64,000 bases of DNA from Rhodobacterales bacterium (GCA_014763715.1 JACXUV010000007.1:1-64000), one strand, 5' to 3'. Numbered from the stretch's first letter, positions 1-8,834 are shown. Numbers and translations are program-made. The notes: a model not told the origin generated them from the sequence alone.

Positions 1-693
1 GGCCTTGTCGCGCCGGACGAGAAGACTTTCGCCTATATGAAAGGCCGCCCCTCCGCGCCGAAAGCTGGCGCCTGGGAAGTGGCCGAGAATTTCTGGAAGA
101 CGCTGTACACGGATGAGGATGCCGTATTCGATCATGTCGTCGAGATCAATGCCGAAGAGGTGGAGCCGACCGTGACCTGGGGCACCAGCCCGGAACAGGG
201 CATTCCGGTCTCCGGTATTATTCCGAAGCCGGAAGACTTCACAGACCCGGTGAAGGCTGCCGCGTGTGAGCGGGCACTGGCCTATATGGGCCTTGAAGGC
301 GGCAAGCCGATTGCGGGCACGCCGGTGCAGCGGGTCTTCATCGGCTCGTGCACCAATTCCCGTATCGAAGACCTGCGCGCTGCGGCAGAGGTGGCGAAGG
401 GCAATCATGTCGTCGACGGCGTGCGCGCCATGGTCGTGCCGGGCTCCGGCCTCGTCCGGGCGCAGGCTGAGGAAGAAGGCCTCGACCAGATCTTCCTCGA
501 TGCCGGTTTCGAATGGCGCGAGCCGGGCTGCTCCATGTGCCTCGGCATGAACCCGGACATTCTGGCGCCGGGCGAACGCTGCGCGTCCACCTCGAACCGC
601 AACTTCGAAGGCCGTCAGGGCCGGGGCGGCCGCACCCACCTGATGAGCCCGGCCCTCGCCGCGAAGGCCGCGATCACGGGTGTGATTGGCTAA
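1..693 (+). CDS. leuC: 3-isopropylmalate dehydratase large subunit, 3' part
   Basis: Carboxy-terminal 230 residues of LeuC, the [4Fe-4S] subunit that with LeuD isomerises 2- to 3-isopropylmalate in leucine synthesis; the reading frame is open at base 1, so the start lies outside the window. The aconitase-family cluster ligands are visible: the Cys in GSCTNSR and the two Cys in [12 protein letters not shown], followed by [11 protein letters not shown] near the end. The next gene's ATG directly follows the TAA, implying co-transcription. Its partner leuD lies 3.8 kb downstream, behind five unrelated genes. Confidence 0.97.
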   Translation, partial: GLVAPDEKTFAYMKGRPSAPKAGAWEVAENFWKTLYTDEDAVFDHVVEINAEEVEPTVTWGTSPEQGIPVSGIIPKPEDFTDPVKAAACERALAYMGLEGGKPIAGTPVQRVFIGSCTNSRIEDLRAAAEVAKGNHVVDGVRAMVVPGSGLVRAQAEEEGLDQIFLDAGFEWREPGCSMCLGMNPDILAPGERCASTSNRNFEGRQGRGGRTHLMSPALAAKAAITGVIG

Positions 694-1449
694 ATGTTCA
701 GAAGGCGTCATTTCCTCGACGAGGATGTGGACGCATTTCATATTGCGTGTTGGGGCTGGCTGCTGCGCGGCACTGGCGGAATGGCCGAGTTCGGCAAGAC
801 GCCGCTTGTCCTTCCGATCTCGGAATTCTTTCCGAAGTCGGAGGCGCAGGGCTACGACAGGGCGGCCTATATTTTCGACCGGACAAAGATTCTCGCTCGC
901 ATGGATGAGTGGCCAGTAGATCTTGTGGCGCAGGCCGAATTACCAGCGCAGCTCTCGCAGAATGTCTACATTCAGCACGAAGGCCGGGCAGCGGGCACTT
1001 TCCAGATGCACGGCACTGGCGGTGTCATCAGCTTTGATCCGGCGCATATCGATGCGCCCATGGTGCTGGTGGCAACGTTTGCTCACGAACTGGGCCATTA
1101 TCTCAATGGTGCCTTTGATGAACCGCCGCCGGGCGGTCCTGAACTTACAGAGCCAGCCACGGATGTAACCGCCGTCTTTCTGGGCTTCGGCCTGTTCGGG
1201 GCAAACTCCAGTTTCGACTTCCGGAAGAACAGTGAAGGCTGGGCCAGCCAGAAACTGGGCTATATCAGCGAAGCGGAATGGGCATTCAATATCGCGATCT
1301 TCTGTGCGCTGGGCGAACATGACATCGCTCTTCTGAAGCCGCATCTGAAGCCTCACATCTACGGTCAGGTTCAATCGGCTTTGAAGTTCATTGCGCGGAG
1401 CGACATTGTTCCGGCAATTCTTGATGCCGGTAACGTGCCAACCTCCTAA
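694..1449 (+). CDS. HELGH-motif protein, putative zinc metallopeptidase-like, unknown function
   Basis: 251 residues. Residues 131-135 read HELGH, the HExxH zinc-binding signature of gluzincin/metzincin peptidases, in a helix-like context (TFAHELGHYLNG). About 20-25 residues later, acidic residues in TEPATD could supply a third ligand. No signal peptide or membrane segment is apparent, so it is probably cytoplasmic. The ATG abuts the leuC stop and no clear Shine-Dalgarno is seen; an internal ATG at 781 is the alternative, but the upstream stretch (DEDVDAFHIACWGWLL) looks like folded protein. I do not recognise a characterised family; peptidase activity is inferred from the motif alone. Confidence 0.72.
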   Translation: MFRRRHFLDEDVDAFHIACWGWLLRGTGGMAEFGKTPLVLPISEFFPKSEAQGYDRAAYIFDRTKILARMDEWPVDLVAQAELPAQLSQNVYIQHEGRAAGTFQMHGTGGVISFDPAHIDAPMVLVATFAHELGHYLNGAFDEPPPGGPELTEPATDVTAVFLGFGLFGANSSFDFRKNSEGWASQKLGYISEAEWAFNIAIFCALGEHDIALLKPHLKPHIYGQVQSALKFIARSDIVPAILDAGNVPTS

Positions 1450-1506
1450 ACCGAGCTTTCAGTTGCGTCCTTGTGGCTTGCGGAAGATAGTCCGGGCCAA
1501 ATCCAT

Positions 1507-1512
1507 AGGAGG
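1507..1512 (+). promoter_or_regulatory. Shine-Dalgarno that decides the cysK start
   Basis: A perfect AGGAGG. Two ATGs follow in tandem (1515 and 1518). The first is only 2 nt away and the second 5 nt, so initiation at 1518 is more plausible. Confidence 0.7.
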
Positions 1513-1517
1513 ACATG

Positions 1518-2501
1518 ATGGCCGGAACCGTGAAACTTCCCGGGAATGTAACGCTGGATGGCCCGCGCGGGCGGACTTATGCGTCCATTCTTGAAACCGT
1601 TGGCTCGACGCCGCTGGTCGGCGCGCCGAAATTTGCGGCCGAGACAGGCATCAAGGCGAACCTGCTGTTCAAATGCGAGTTCTTCAATCCGCTGGCCAGC
1701 GTGAAGGACCGGATCGGCCTGAACATGATCCTGGAGCTGGAAGCGTCCGGCAAGCTGAAGCCGGGGGGTACGCTGGTGGAGCCGACCTCTGGCAACACCG
1801 GCATCGGCCTCGCTTTTGTGGCGGCGTCGCGCGGCTACAGGCTGATCCTGACCATGCCGGAATCCATGTCGATCGAACGGCGCAAGATGCTGGCCTATCT
1901 GGGGGCACAGCTGGAGCTGACGCCGAAAGAGAAGGGCATGGGCGGCGCTATCGCCAAGGCGCAGGAAATCCTCGATTCGACGCCGGGCGCGGTGATGCCC
2001 AGCCAGTTCGACAATCCGTCCAACCCGGCCATTCACGAAAAGACGACTGCCGAGGAAATCTGGGTGGATACGGATGGCGCCGTGGATGCGCTGATTGCCG
2101 GTATCGGGACAGGCGGCACGTTTACCGGCTGCGGCCGGGTGCTGAAGGCGAAGAAGCCCGGCCTGCAAATGATCGCGGTGGAGCCGGCAGGCAGCCCCGT
2201 CCTCTCCGGCGGGGAGCCGGGGCCGCACATGATCCAGGGCATTGGCGCAGGCTTCGTGCCGGGCAATGCGGATACCAGCCTGATTGATGAAGTCGTGATG
2301 ATCACGAACGAGGAAGCCATGGAGAATGCGCGCAAGCTGGCGTCGCTGGAGGGCATTCCGGGCGGTATCTCATCCGGCGCTGCGGCGACGGCCGCCATCA
2401 AGGTGGGCAGCCGGGACGACATGGCCGGCAAGACGCTGGTCGCTATCCTGCCGAGCTTCGCCGAGCGCTATGTCTCGACGGCCCTGTTCGAAACCCTGTA
2501 A
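1518..2501 (+). CDS. cysK: cysteine synthase A (O-acetylserine sulfhydrylase)
   Basis: 327 residues, the usual CysK length. A PLP-dependent fold-type II enzyme making cysteine from O-acetylserine and sulfide. The PLP lysine is Lys63 in NPLASVKDR; the substrate/PLP loop TSGNTGIG follows, then the glycine-rich phosphate-binding [10 protein letters not shown] and the C-terminal SSGAA. It follows the HELGH gene by 65-70 bases with its own strong ribosome site and is 29 bases before a GST gene, so it may be co-transcribed with both. CysK rather than cystathionine beta-synthase is inferred from length and lack of extra domains. Confidence 0.93.
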   Translation: MAGTVKLPGNVTLDGPRGRTYASILETVGSTPLVGAPKFAAETGIKANLLFKCEFFNPLASVKDRIGLNMILELEASGKLKPGGTLVEPTSGNTGIGLAFVAASRGYRLILTMPESMSIERRKMLAYLGAQLELTPKEKGMGGAIAKAQEILDSTPGAVMPSQFDNPSNPAIHEKTTAEEIWVDTDGAVDALIAGIGTGGTFTGCGRVLKAKKPGLQMIAVEPAGSPVLSGGEPGPHMIQGIGAGFVPGNADTSLIDEVVMITNEEAMENARKLASLEGIPGGISSGAAATAAIKVGSRDDMAGKTLVAILPSFAERYVSTALFETL

Positions 2502-2530
2502 GCAGGGCAGGCAAGATTGCGGAGAGACGC

Positions 2531-3169
2531 ATGACCCGATTTACCCTGCACGGCATGTTCCTGTCGGGGCCGACCTACAAGGTTGGCCTGATGCTGAACC
2601 TCACTGGCACGCCGTTCGATTATGAACATGTCGACCTGCGCTCCGGCGCGCACAAGGCCGACGCCTTCCTCGCCAAGAACCGCTATGGCCAGGTGCCGGT
2701 GCTCGACGATCACGAGAAGGATGAATGCCTCTGCCAGTCCTCCGTCATTCTCGATTATCTCGCCGATGAAACGGGCCAGTTCGGCGGCAAGGACCGTTCC
2801 TCCCGCCTGCGGGCCCGCGAATGGCAGCTCTGGGGTGCTGGTGCCCTTACGACCGGGATCTATCGTTCCCGCGCGGCAAAGCTCGGCTTTTTCACCTTTC
2901 CTGAGCAGGTCGTGGAGGCGAATCTCCAGATGGGCCTGAATGCCCTGAAGGAACTGAACATGCTGCTGGACGGGCGCGACTGGCTGGTCGGCGCCGGGCC
3001 CACGATTGCAGACGTGGATCTCTATGGCATCGCGGCCTATGCCCCGCAGGCGGGGATGGACCTTGGCCCTTATCCGGTCCTGCGCAAATGGATGGCAAAG
3101 GTGGAGGCCCTGCAGGGCTTCCGCGATGTCAAAACCTGCCTGCCGCAGCAGACCCTGAAGGCATCGTGA
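2531..3169 (+). CDS. glutathione S-transferase family protein
   Basis: 212 residues. The N-terminal thioredoxin-like domain (about 1-80) has SGPTYKV where bacterial GSTs carry the Ser/Tyr that activates glutathione, the cis-Pro QVPVL and the gamma-glutamyl-binding QSSVILDYL. The helical C-terminal domain includes the N-capping/hydrophobic staple region TIADVDLYGIAAY. Substrate cannot be told. Its TGA overlaps the GTG start of the next gene (GTGA), indicating translational coupling. The location after cysK suggests a thiol/detoxification context, which is inference. Confidence 0.88.
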   Translation: MTRFTLHGMFLSGPTYKVGLMLNLTGTPFDYEHVDLRSGAHKADAFLAKNRYGQVPVLDDHEKDECLCQSSVILDYLADETGQFGGKDRSSRLRAREWQLWGAGALTTGIYRSRAAKLGFFTFPEQVVEANLQMGLNALKELNMLLDGRDWLVGAGPTIADVDLYGIAAYAPQAGMDLGPYPVLRKWMAKVEALQGFRDVKTCLPQQTLKAS

Positions 3170-3645
3170 TCGCGCTTCACACGATTGCCCTGTTCCTCCT
3201 TGGCCTGGTCATGCTGGCCATGGCGGCGGGGCTGGATGCGATGATCCGGCTGGACGTGTCCGGCTGGGTGCAGTTGCTGCTGGCCGGCTTCGGCGTTTAT
3301 CTCATTGTCATGTCATGGTTTTCGCTGCGCTTTGACCGGCGCCGGGCGCATGTGCTGGAAACAGGTATTTCGCAACCCGTTCTGTTCGAGATCAATCGCA
3401 CGTCAGACGGGGAATCGGCGGCTTTCCTTGCCGAGGTGAAGATTGGCGAAGACGTGTGGATCACGCCGCTGCGCATCTCGCGCCGGGTACGGAAGCTGCG
3501 AAAGCAGGGCGAACTGGAGGGCGAGGCCTGGCTGGACACCGAGGGCCGCCTCGTAGCCCTGGCGCATGAAGGCGAGCAGCTGCGCGTGATGCCGTTCCCG
3601 CGCCGCAAGCGGTTTGGAAGAAAAGAGAAGAAGAAAAAGGCATGA
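3166..3645 (+). CDS. two-helix membrane protein of unknown function
   Basis: 159 residues starting at GTG 3166, chosen because it overlaps the GST stop by four bases; an in-frame ATG at 3088 would add 26 residues lying inside the GST gene and lacking hydrophobic character. Two hydrophobic segments (about residues 3-25 and 30-47) are followed by a soluble region with WITPLRISRRVRKL and a very basic Lys-rich C-terminus (KRFGRKEKKKKA). Probably an inner-membrane protein with a cytoplasmic tail. I do not recognise the family. It overlaps the following ATG by four bases. Confidence 0.7.
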   Translation: MIALHTIALFLLGLVMLAMAAGLDAMIRLDVSGWVQLLLAGFGVYLIVMSWFSLRFDRRRAHVLETGISQPVLFEINRTSDGESAAFLAEVKIGEDVWITPLRISRRVRKLRKQGELEGEAWLDTEGRLVALAHEGEQLRVMPFPRRKRFGRKEKKKKA

Positions 3646-4496
3646 GTCAGATTATTACCGGCCTTGATCATATTGTTCTTGTCGTGCCCGAGATCGAATC
3701 CGGCGCGGCCGTCTATGAAAGCCTGCTGGGGCGTGCGCCTGTCTGGCGCGCCCATGGCGAGGCGGGGGAAGGGACCGCGATTTTCCGCGTGGCCAATACC
3801 AGTCTTGAACTGATGGCGCCGGCCGCAGAAGGGCCGGTAGCGGACCGTCTGCGCGAGATCATCGAAGCGGAAGGGCCGGGCCTCAAAAGTCTTGCCTTTG
3901 CGACGGCGGATATCGAGACCGCGCATCACAAGCTGACCCGGCGGGGCATGGGCCCGCATGAAATCGTGCCGGGCGAGAGCACGAACACGCTGGATGGCAC
4001 GCTGCGCAGCTGGAAGCGCTTCCGCTGCGCGGATGACCAGACGGCTGGCGTGAAGACCTTTCTGATCCAGCCGGATACGCCGCTGCCGCAACAGGATACG
4101 CCGGACAGCGCCGTTGTCTCCCTCGACCATATCGTGATCGACACGCCCAATCCGGACCGGGCGCTTGGCCTTTATGGGGCACGTCTGGATCTTGATCTGG
4201 CGCTCGACCGGAATGCCCCGCAATGGAAGACGCGCTTCCTGTTCTTCCGCACGGGCGGGTTGACCTTTGAGGTCATCCATCGCCTGGGCGAAACGCATGA
4301 TGCCGCCGGGCCGGACAGGATCTGGGGACTGACCTGGGAAGTCCGCGATCTGGCCGCGGCCCATGCGCGCCTGACCGGTGCAGGCTTCAATGTGTCGGAA
4401 CTGCGCAAAGGTCGCAAGCCGGGTTCCAGTGTGTTCACGGTGCGTGATGGCACGATGGGCGTTCCGACGCTTTTCATCGCGCATGAGCCGCAGTAA
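3642..4496 (+). CDS. VOC family protein (glyoxalase-like, two modules)
   Basis: 284 residues with two vicinal-oxygen-chelate modules: the first begins GLDHIVLVVPEIESG (residues about 5-20), the second SLDHIVIDTPNPDRA (about 160-175). The second part resembles the glyoxalase-like PF13468 type. The His in LDHIV and a Glu in each module are the expected metal positions. Substrate unknown; candidates are a lactoylglutathione-lyase-like or dioxygenase-like reaction. ATGA overlap with the preceding gene and 10-base spacing to leuD place it in the same operon. Confidence 0.82.
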   Translation: MSQIITGLDHIVLVVPEIESGAAVYESLLGRAPVWRAHGEAGEGTAIFRVANTSLELMAPAAEGPVADRLREIIEAEGPGLKSLAFATADIETAHHKLTRRGMGPHEIVPGESTNTLDGTLRSWKRFRCADDQTAGVKTFLIQPDTPLPQQDTPDSAVVSLDHIVIDTPNPDRALGLYGARLDLDLALDRNAPQWKTRFLFFRTGGLTFEVIHRLGETHDAAGPDRIWGLTWEVRDLAAAHARLTGAGFNVSELRKGRKPGSSVFTVRDGTMGVPTLFIAHEPQ

Positions 4497-4506
4497 GAAC
4501 GCCGCC

Positions 4507-5136
4507 ATGACACCGTTTACCGAAATCACCGGAACCGCCGCGCCGCTGCTCGAAAAGGGCAAGCCCATGTCCAATGTCGACACGGACATGATCATCCCGA
4601 AACAGTTCCTGAAGACAACCGAACGTACCGGCTTGTCGAAAGGCCTGTTCTATGAGCTGAAGACACTGGCCGATGGCTCGCCGAACCCGGATTTCGTTCT
4701 GAACAAGCCCGCCTTTGCAAAGGCGGGCATCCTGATCGCAGGCGAGAATTTCGGTTGCGGTTCCTCGCGTGAGCATGCGCCCTGGGCGCTGGCAGACCAG
4801 GGCATCTCGGTCATCATCGCGCCGAGCTTTGCCGACATCTTCCATAACAACTGCTACAAGAACGGCATCCTGCCCGTGCGCCTGCCAGTGGATGTGTGCG
4901 AAAAACTGGCCCAGCAGGCCGGCGGCCCGAACCATGTGTTCTCGGTGAACCTGGAAACCCAGACGGTGACCGCGCCTGATGGTGAGATCTACACGTTCGA
5001 TGTCGATCCGGGCCGCAAGTCCAACCTGCTGCAAGGGCTGGACGAGATCGGGGCCTCGCTGCAGGCTGAAGGCGAGATCGGCAGTTTTGAGGCTGCGCGC
5101 AAGGTTTCGACGCCCTGGCTCGAAACCACAGGCTGA
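4507..5136 (+). CDS. leuD: 3-isopropylmalate dehydratase small subunit
   Basis: 209 residues, typical for LeuD. It starts MTPFTEITG and has the diagnostic NVDTDMIIPKQFL near residues 23-35, then FGCGSSREHAPWAL, the swivelling-domain substrate loop that completes the LeuC active site. The ATG at 4507 was chosen because an upstream in-frame ATG would extend into the VOC gene and add no family sequence. leuC and leuD are normally adjacent or nearly so; here five genes separate them. Confidence 0.96.
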   Translation: MTPFTEITGTAAPLLEKGKPMSNVDTDMIIPKQFLKTTERTGLSKGLFYELKTLADGSPNPDFVLNKPAFAKAGILIAGENFGCGSSREHAPWALADQGISVIIAPSFADIFHNNCYKNGILPVRLPVDVCEKLAQQAGGPNHVFSVNLETQTVTAPDGEIYTFDVDPGRKSNLLQGLDEIGASLQAEGEIGSFEAARKVSTPWLETTG

Positions 5137-5168
5137 CAGACGGCCTGTCGGCAAGAGAGGGGCCTTTG

Positions 5169-5363
5169 ATGCTGGACAGACTGAAAGCCGCCATTCTCGT
5201 GCTGGGCCTGATCGGTCTTGGCGCCTGTCATAATGATCCGTTCTCCCTGAAGCCGGAGGTCAATGTGACCTTGCCGAAAGACCCGCCACCGGAAGCGGCG
5301 CCTTCCGGGGAAGGGGACGATGCGGGGGCGGATGACGCCAGTGAAGAGGCGGGCGCATCATGA
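5169..5363 (+). CDS. small lipoprotein
   Basis: 64 residues. Residues 1-20 form a lipoprotein signal ending in the lipobox LGAC (Cys20 modified). The mature part is only about 45 residues, Pro-rich then very acidic (EGDDAGADDASEE). A TTG at 5166 is in frame, but the ATG at 5169 is better placed after GAGAGGGG. It overlaps the following gene by ATGA, so the two are probably translated together. Function unknown. Confidence 0.62.
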   Translation: MLDRLKAAILVLGLIGLGACHNDPFSLKPEVNVTLPKDPPPEAAPSGEGDDAGADDASEEAGAS

Positions 5364-5656
5364 TCGTGATCGAAGGCACTGTACGCCTGCCGCCGGACAG
5401 GATCGAAACTGCCCGCCCGGCGATGGAGGCGATGATCCGTGCCAGCCGTGCCGAAGCCGGATGTCTCGACTATGCCTACAGCCTGGACCTGATGGATCCG
5501 GGTCTCGTACGCGTGACGGAACGCTGGGAAAGCCGCGAAGCACTGAAGGCGCATTTTGCGACCTCCCATATGGCGGCCTGGCGGGAAGAATTTTCCACGC
5601 TTGGCATAACCGAACGCTCCCTGCGCCTTTATGAGGCCGAGCCGGAAGCCATTTGA
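5360..5656 (+). CDS. antibiotic-biosynthesis-monooxygenase-fold protein (YgiN-like)
   Basis: 98 residues, one ABM ferredoxin-like module. The features are the N-terminal strand MIVIEGTVRL, a helix AMEAMIRASRAEAGCLDY, then VTERWESREALKAHF and the SHMAAWREEF helix typical of putative quinol monooxygenases. These proteins dimerise and act on quinones or heme-like compounds, or have no known substrate; the specific role here cannot be told. It overlaps the upstream lipoprotein by four bases and appears to end the leuD-side operon. Confidence 0.82.
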   Translation: MIVIEGTVRLPPDRIETARPAMEAMIRASRAEAGCLDYAYSLDLMDPGLVRVTERWESREALKAHFATSHMAAWREEFSTLGITERSLRLYEAEPEAI

Positions 5657-5657
5657 T

Positions 5658-5683
5658 ATTTCTTTTTCGGGTTGGAAAGAAAT
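5658..5683. other. AT-rich 8-bp inverted repeat after the monooxygenase gene
   Basis: ATTTCTTT and AAAGAAAT flank a 10-base loop, starting two bases after the stop codon. A second small hairpin (ATGGC/GCCAT) follows at 5686-5698. It may be a weak transcript end, but there is no U-run directly after the stem. Confidence 0.35.
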
Positions 5684-5753
5684 TGATGGCTACGCCATTG
5701 CGCGTGGGAAGCGTACAGATTAGTCATATCGTTCTGCAATAAGGATATTCTGA

Positions 5754-6035
5754 ATGAAACGCATTTTCGGTCTCGCGGCCCTTGGTCTCACTGCACTTGC
5801 AACCGCCTGTGCAACATCGTCCACATCAGGACAAATGGCCGCAAATGTCGGTCCGGATGGCGAGCCGCTGGTTTGCCGCAGCATCCAGATAACCGGTACG
5901 CGCTTCCCGCAGAAAGAATGCAAGACGGCCGAGGCGTGGGAACAGTACGACGCTTACACGAACGACAATGCCAAGGAATCCACCGACAAGTTCCAGAGAG
6001 TGAACTCTGGGGCTGCTACGCAGGCAGGCGGCTGA
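5754..6035 (+). CDS. small lipoprotein of unknown function
   Basis: 93 residues. The signal peptide has basic N-terminus MKR and lipobox ATAC (Cys19). The mature part is polar and contains two further cysteines (VCRS and KECKT) separated by a short segment with TGTRFPQ, a pattern seen in short envelope proteins of alphaproteobacteria. It stands alone between two hairpins. No function can be assigned. Confidence 0.65.
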   Translation: MKRIFGLAALGLTALATACATSSTSGQMAANVGPDGEPLVCRSIQITGTRFPQKECKTAEAWEQYDAYTNDNAKESTDKFQRVNSGAATQAGG

Positions 6036-6081
6036 TCCGCTTCGCCTGAGCAGGCGCTGCGTCAAAAACCATGGGTGACAT

Positions 6082-6107
6082 GGCGGCTCTGCGGGAGTAG
6101 AGCCGCC
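6082..6107 (+). promoter_or_regulatory. strong hairpin in the leuB leader
   Basis: A perfect 9-bp stem GGCGGCTCT/AGAGCCGCC around an 8-base loop, 33 bases before the leuB ATG. A nine-codon open frame (ATG 6071 to TAG 6098-6100) ends at the loop/stem border. It contains only one leucine codon, so a classical leucine attenuator is not demonstrated. No U-run follows. Confidence 0.45.
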
Positions 6108-6139
6108 CCAGTGGTATTACGCAGCAAATAGGTCAGAAC

Positions 6140-7192
6140 ATGCAGCAGACGCTCCTCTTGCTCCCGGGCGACGGGATTGGTCCTGAAGTCATTGCCGAAG
6201 CCCGCCGCGTGGCAGAGATCGTCGCGCCGGACCTGAAGGTGGAAGACGGTCTGGTCGGTGGGGCATCCATCGACATGCATGGTGATCCGCTGACGGAAGA
6301 AACGCTGGATCGTGCCCGCCGCGCCAGCGCCGTCCTGCTGGGCGCTGTCGGTGGCCCGAAATGGGTTGGCGCGGCGCGTGACAAGCGGCCGGAAGCCGGC
6401 CTGCTGGCCCTTCGCAAGGGGCTCGACGTGTTCGCGAATTTGCGCCCGGCCTATTGCTTCCCTGCGCTTGTCGAGGCGTCCAGCCTGAAGCAGAGCGTGG
6501 TGGAAGGGTTGGACCTGATGATCGTCCGGGAGCTGACGGGCGGGGTCTATTTCGGCCAGCCGCGCGGCATCGACGAGACTGCCGGCATCCGACGCGGCTA
6601 TGATACGGCCGTCTACACGCATCCGGAAATCGAGCGGGTGGCGCATGTGGCGTTTGAAATCGCACGCGGCCGTCAGGGTCGCGTCTGTTCCGTCGAGAAG
6701 TCGAACGTCATGGAGTCCGGCCTGTTCTGGCGTCAGGAAGTGACACTGGCGCATGCGGAAATGGGCGCGGGCGTGGACCTGTCGCACATGTATGCCGATG
6801 CCTGCGCGATGGAGCTGGTGCGCGCGCCGAAACAGTTCGACGTTATCCTCGCGGATAATCTTTTCGGCGACATCCTGTCGGACGAGGCGGCCATGCTGAC
6901 CGGCTCGATCGGCATGCTGCCGTCTGCTTCGCTCGGCACGCCCGGCACGCCGGGCCTATATGAGCCGGTGCACGGCTCTGCGCCGGACATTGCAGGGCAG
7001 GGCATCGCCAACCCGTGTGCGGCGATCCTGTCGCTGGAAATGGCGCTGCGCTGGTCGCTTGGCCGGGAAAAGGCGGCAGACATCCTGTTCGCTGCCGTGG
7101 GCAAGGCGCTCGACCAGGGCGCACGCACTCGCGACTTGGGCGGCAATCTCAGCACGCGGGAAATGGCAGACGCGGTAATCGCCGCCCTCTGA
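6140..7192 (+). CDS. leuB: 3-isopropylmalate dehydrogenase
   Basis: 350 residues, usual length. It oxidatively decarboxylates 3-isopropylmalate with NAD+ in leucine synthesis. Family marks are [12 protein letters not shown] at the N-terminus, the substrate/metal segments [41 protein letters not shown], and the nucleotide-binding [14 protein letters not shown]. It completes leuC/leuD/leuB within the first 7 kb, although the genes are not contiguous. The leader hairpin is the only visible regulatory element. Confidence 0.96.
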   Translation: MQQTLLLLPGDGIGPEVIAEARRVAEIVAPDLKVEDGLVGGASIDMHGDPLTEETLDRARRASAVLLGAVGGPKWVGAARDKRPEAGLLALRKGLDVFANLRPAYCFPALVEASSLKQSVVEGLDLMIVRELTGGVYFGQPRGIDETAGIRRGYDTAVYTHPEIERVAHVAFEIARGRQGRVCSVEKSNVMESGLFWRQEVTLAHAEMGAGVDLSHMYADACAMELVRAPKQFDVILADNLFGDILSDEAAMLTGSIGMLPSASLGTPGTPGLYEPVHGSAPDIAGQGIANPCAAILSLEMALRWSLGREKAADILFAAVGKALDQGARTRDLGGNLSTREMADAVIAAL

Positions 7193-7207
7193 TCCTGCGC
7201 TGACGCA

Positions 7208-7223
7208 GGGGCAAGATTGCCCC
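7208..7223. other. hairpin downstream of leuB
   Basis: GGGGCAA and TTGCCCC separated by two bases, 16 nt after the leuB stop; a smaller CTGCG/CGCAG stem lies just upstream at 7195-7208. No T-run, so it is either a factor-assisted transcript end or an mRNA-stabilising structure. Confidence 0.4.
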
Positions 7224-7272
7224 GCCACATCCGGCATGAGAGCATTCCCCAAAAACATAAGGGAGGAATGCC

Positions 7273-8466
7273 ATGTCTTACGCTGCCGGACGGCTGATCC
7301 ATGATGCCGATAGCCATCTGATGGAGCCGGTCGATTGCCTCGATCCGTATTTTGACAAACGCTTGCTGGCCCGGTTCCTGGCTCTGCCGCAGGTGCAGGC
7401 GCTACGGGCCGAGAAGGCAGGCTGGATCGACGAACAGCTGAGGCAGCAGAAAGACGAAGGTTTTCGCGCCGAGGCGGACGAAAACATTCTGCTGCGGAAA
7501 GGGTATGAGGCCCATGGCGCCTGGTGGCGGTCTGACCGGCCACACACGATGGACCTGTTGGGCTTTGCCAGCCAGCTGGTCTTCACCACGCATTGCCTCG
7601 GCAATTTCGGGCTGGATCAGGGCGACGACATGGAGCTCTGCTATGGCGCAGCCGATGCACATAACCGGATGATGACGGATTTCTGCAGCATTGACCGGCG
7701 CCTTCTGCCTGTCGCCTATGTGCCGCTGGAAGATTTCGGCCGCTCGCTCGCGACGGCGAAGCTGGCGATTGAGCTTGGCGCCAAGGCGCTGATGGTGCCG
7801 AGCCGCTGCCCCCAGAAACACTCGCCCAGCCATATCGCGCTGGATCCTGTCTGGGCGCTGGCACAGGAAGCGGGCCTGCCCGTGGTGCTGCATGTCGGCG
7901 GGGAGACGAAGCTGAACCCGGCCTACAAGGAAAACGGCCTGCCGCCGGTGCCGGATTTCCATGGCGGTGACGACAATTTCACCTCCGTCTCCTACATGCC
8001 GATCCCCGAGGCGGCGATGCAGACGCTGGCAACGCTGATCTTCGATGGGGTGTTCGACCGGTTCCCGGACCTGAAATGGGGCGCGATCGAGCTTGGCGCG
8101 AACTGGGTGCCGGGCTGGATGCGCGCCATGGATTCGGCAGCCCATGCCTTCATGCGCAATGAGGAGCGGCTTCAGAAGCTCTCGGCACGGCCGTCAGAGA
8201 TCGTGCGCCGCCAGTTCCGCGCTGCGCCTTATCCGCATGAGGATGCGGGCTGGATCATCCGCAATGCAGGCGAGGAAATCGCCATGTTCTCATCGGACTA
8301 TCCGCATGTGGAAGGTGGACGGAATCCGCTGAAACGGTTCGATGAAACCCTGCAGGGCCTGCCCGAGAGCGCGGTGAAAGCATTCTATTCCGGCAATTTC
8401 ATCGACATGATGGGGGAAGGCCTCGCGCCGGACCTGCGTGTGCCGGAACTCGCGCAGTCGGCCTAG
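7273..8466 (+). CDS. amidohydrolase family protein (TIM-barrel, PF04909-like)
   Basis: 397 residues. The N-terminus IHDADSHLMEP matches the metal-binding D-x-D-x-H start of amidohydrolase-2 proteins; HVGGE is a likely central metal His, and MFSSDYPHVEGG is the family's conserved C-terminal aspartate region. Relatives decarboxylate or hydrolyse aromatic and cyclic compounds; the substrate is not deducible. The start follows GGGAGG with good spacing. It converges on, and overlaps by four bases at the stop codons, the next gene. Confidence 0.85.
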   Translation: MSYAAGRLIHDADSHLMEPVDCLDPYFDKRLLARFLALPQVQALRAEKAGWIDEQLRQQKDEGFRAEADENILLRKGYEAHGAWWRSDRPHTMDLLGFASQLVFTTHCLGNFGLDQGDDMELCYGAADAHNRMMTDFCSIDRRLLPVAYVPLEDFGRSLATAKLAIELGAKALMVPSRCPQKHSPSHIALDPVWALAQEAGLPVVLHVGGETKLNPAYKENGLPPVPDFHGGDDNFTSVSYMPIPEAAMQTLATLIFDGVFDRFPDLKWGAIELGANWVPGWMRAMDSAAHAFMRNEERLQKLSARPSEIVRRQFRAAPYPHEDAGWIIRNAGEEIAMFSSDYPHVEGGRNPLKRFDETLQGLPESAVKAFYSGNFIDMMGEGLAPDLRVPELAQSA

Positions 8467-8834
8467 CTGTAGTCCGCGATGCGGCAGAGCAGGTTGCCGC
8501 GGAACTCGAAGAAGCTGGCGCCGCGCACTTTCACGGTCTCGCCAGCCTTCACGCCGTTCGGCAGGTCGACAGCGGCCTTGCCTTCAAACTCGATCTCCGC
8601 GGCGGCCTTGCCACTGCCGGAGACGACATTGATCAGGCGCTGACGGCGATAGGAGAAGGCATTGCCGGAAAGCTCGGCCACCTGGCGCATCATGTCCTTG
8701 CCGTCGAGGCGCATGGATCCACCGGCATTGGAGATGTTTTCGAAAACGACATCATCGGTGACGCAGTCGAGCATGCCGTCAATGTCACGGGCATTATAGC
8801 TTTGAATATAACGGGCAATTATGTCGTCGAGCAT
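8463..8834 (-). CDS. NTF2-like/SnoaL-like protein
   Basis: 123 residues starting MLDDIIARYIQSYNARD, the typical first helix of the NTF2-like cone fold, followed by CVTDDVVFENISN and a beta-rich remainder. Such proteins may be small isomerases, hydratases or ligand-binding domains; no catalytic residue set can be assigned. The ATG at 8834 was chosen over one at 8921 because a GGAGG lies 10 bases upstream and the fold begins there. It lies between an amidohydrolase and asd, both on the + strand. Confidence 0.76.
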   Translation of the reverse strand: MLDDIIARYIQSYNARDIDGMLDCVTDDVVFENISNAGGSMRLDGKDMMRQVAELSGNAFSYRRQRLINVVSGSGKAAAEIEFEGKAAVDLPNGVKAGETVKVRGASFFEFRGNLLCRIADYS

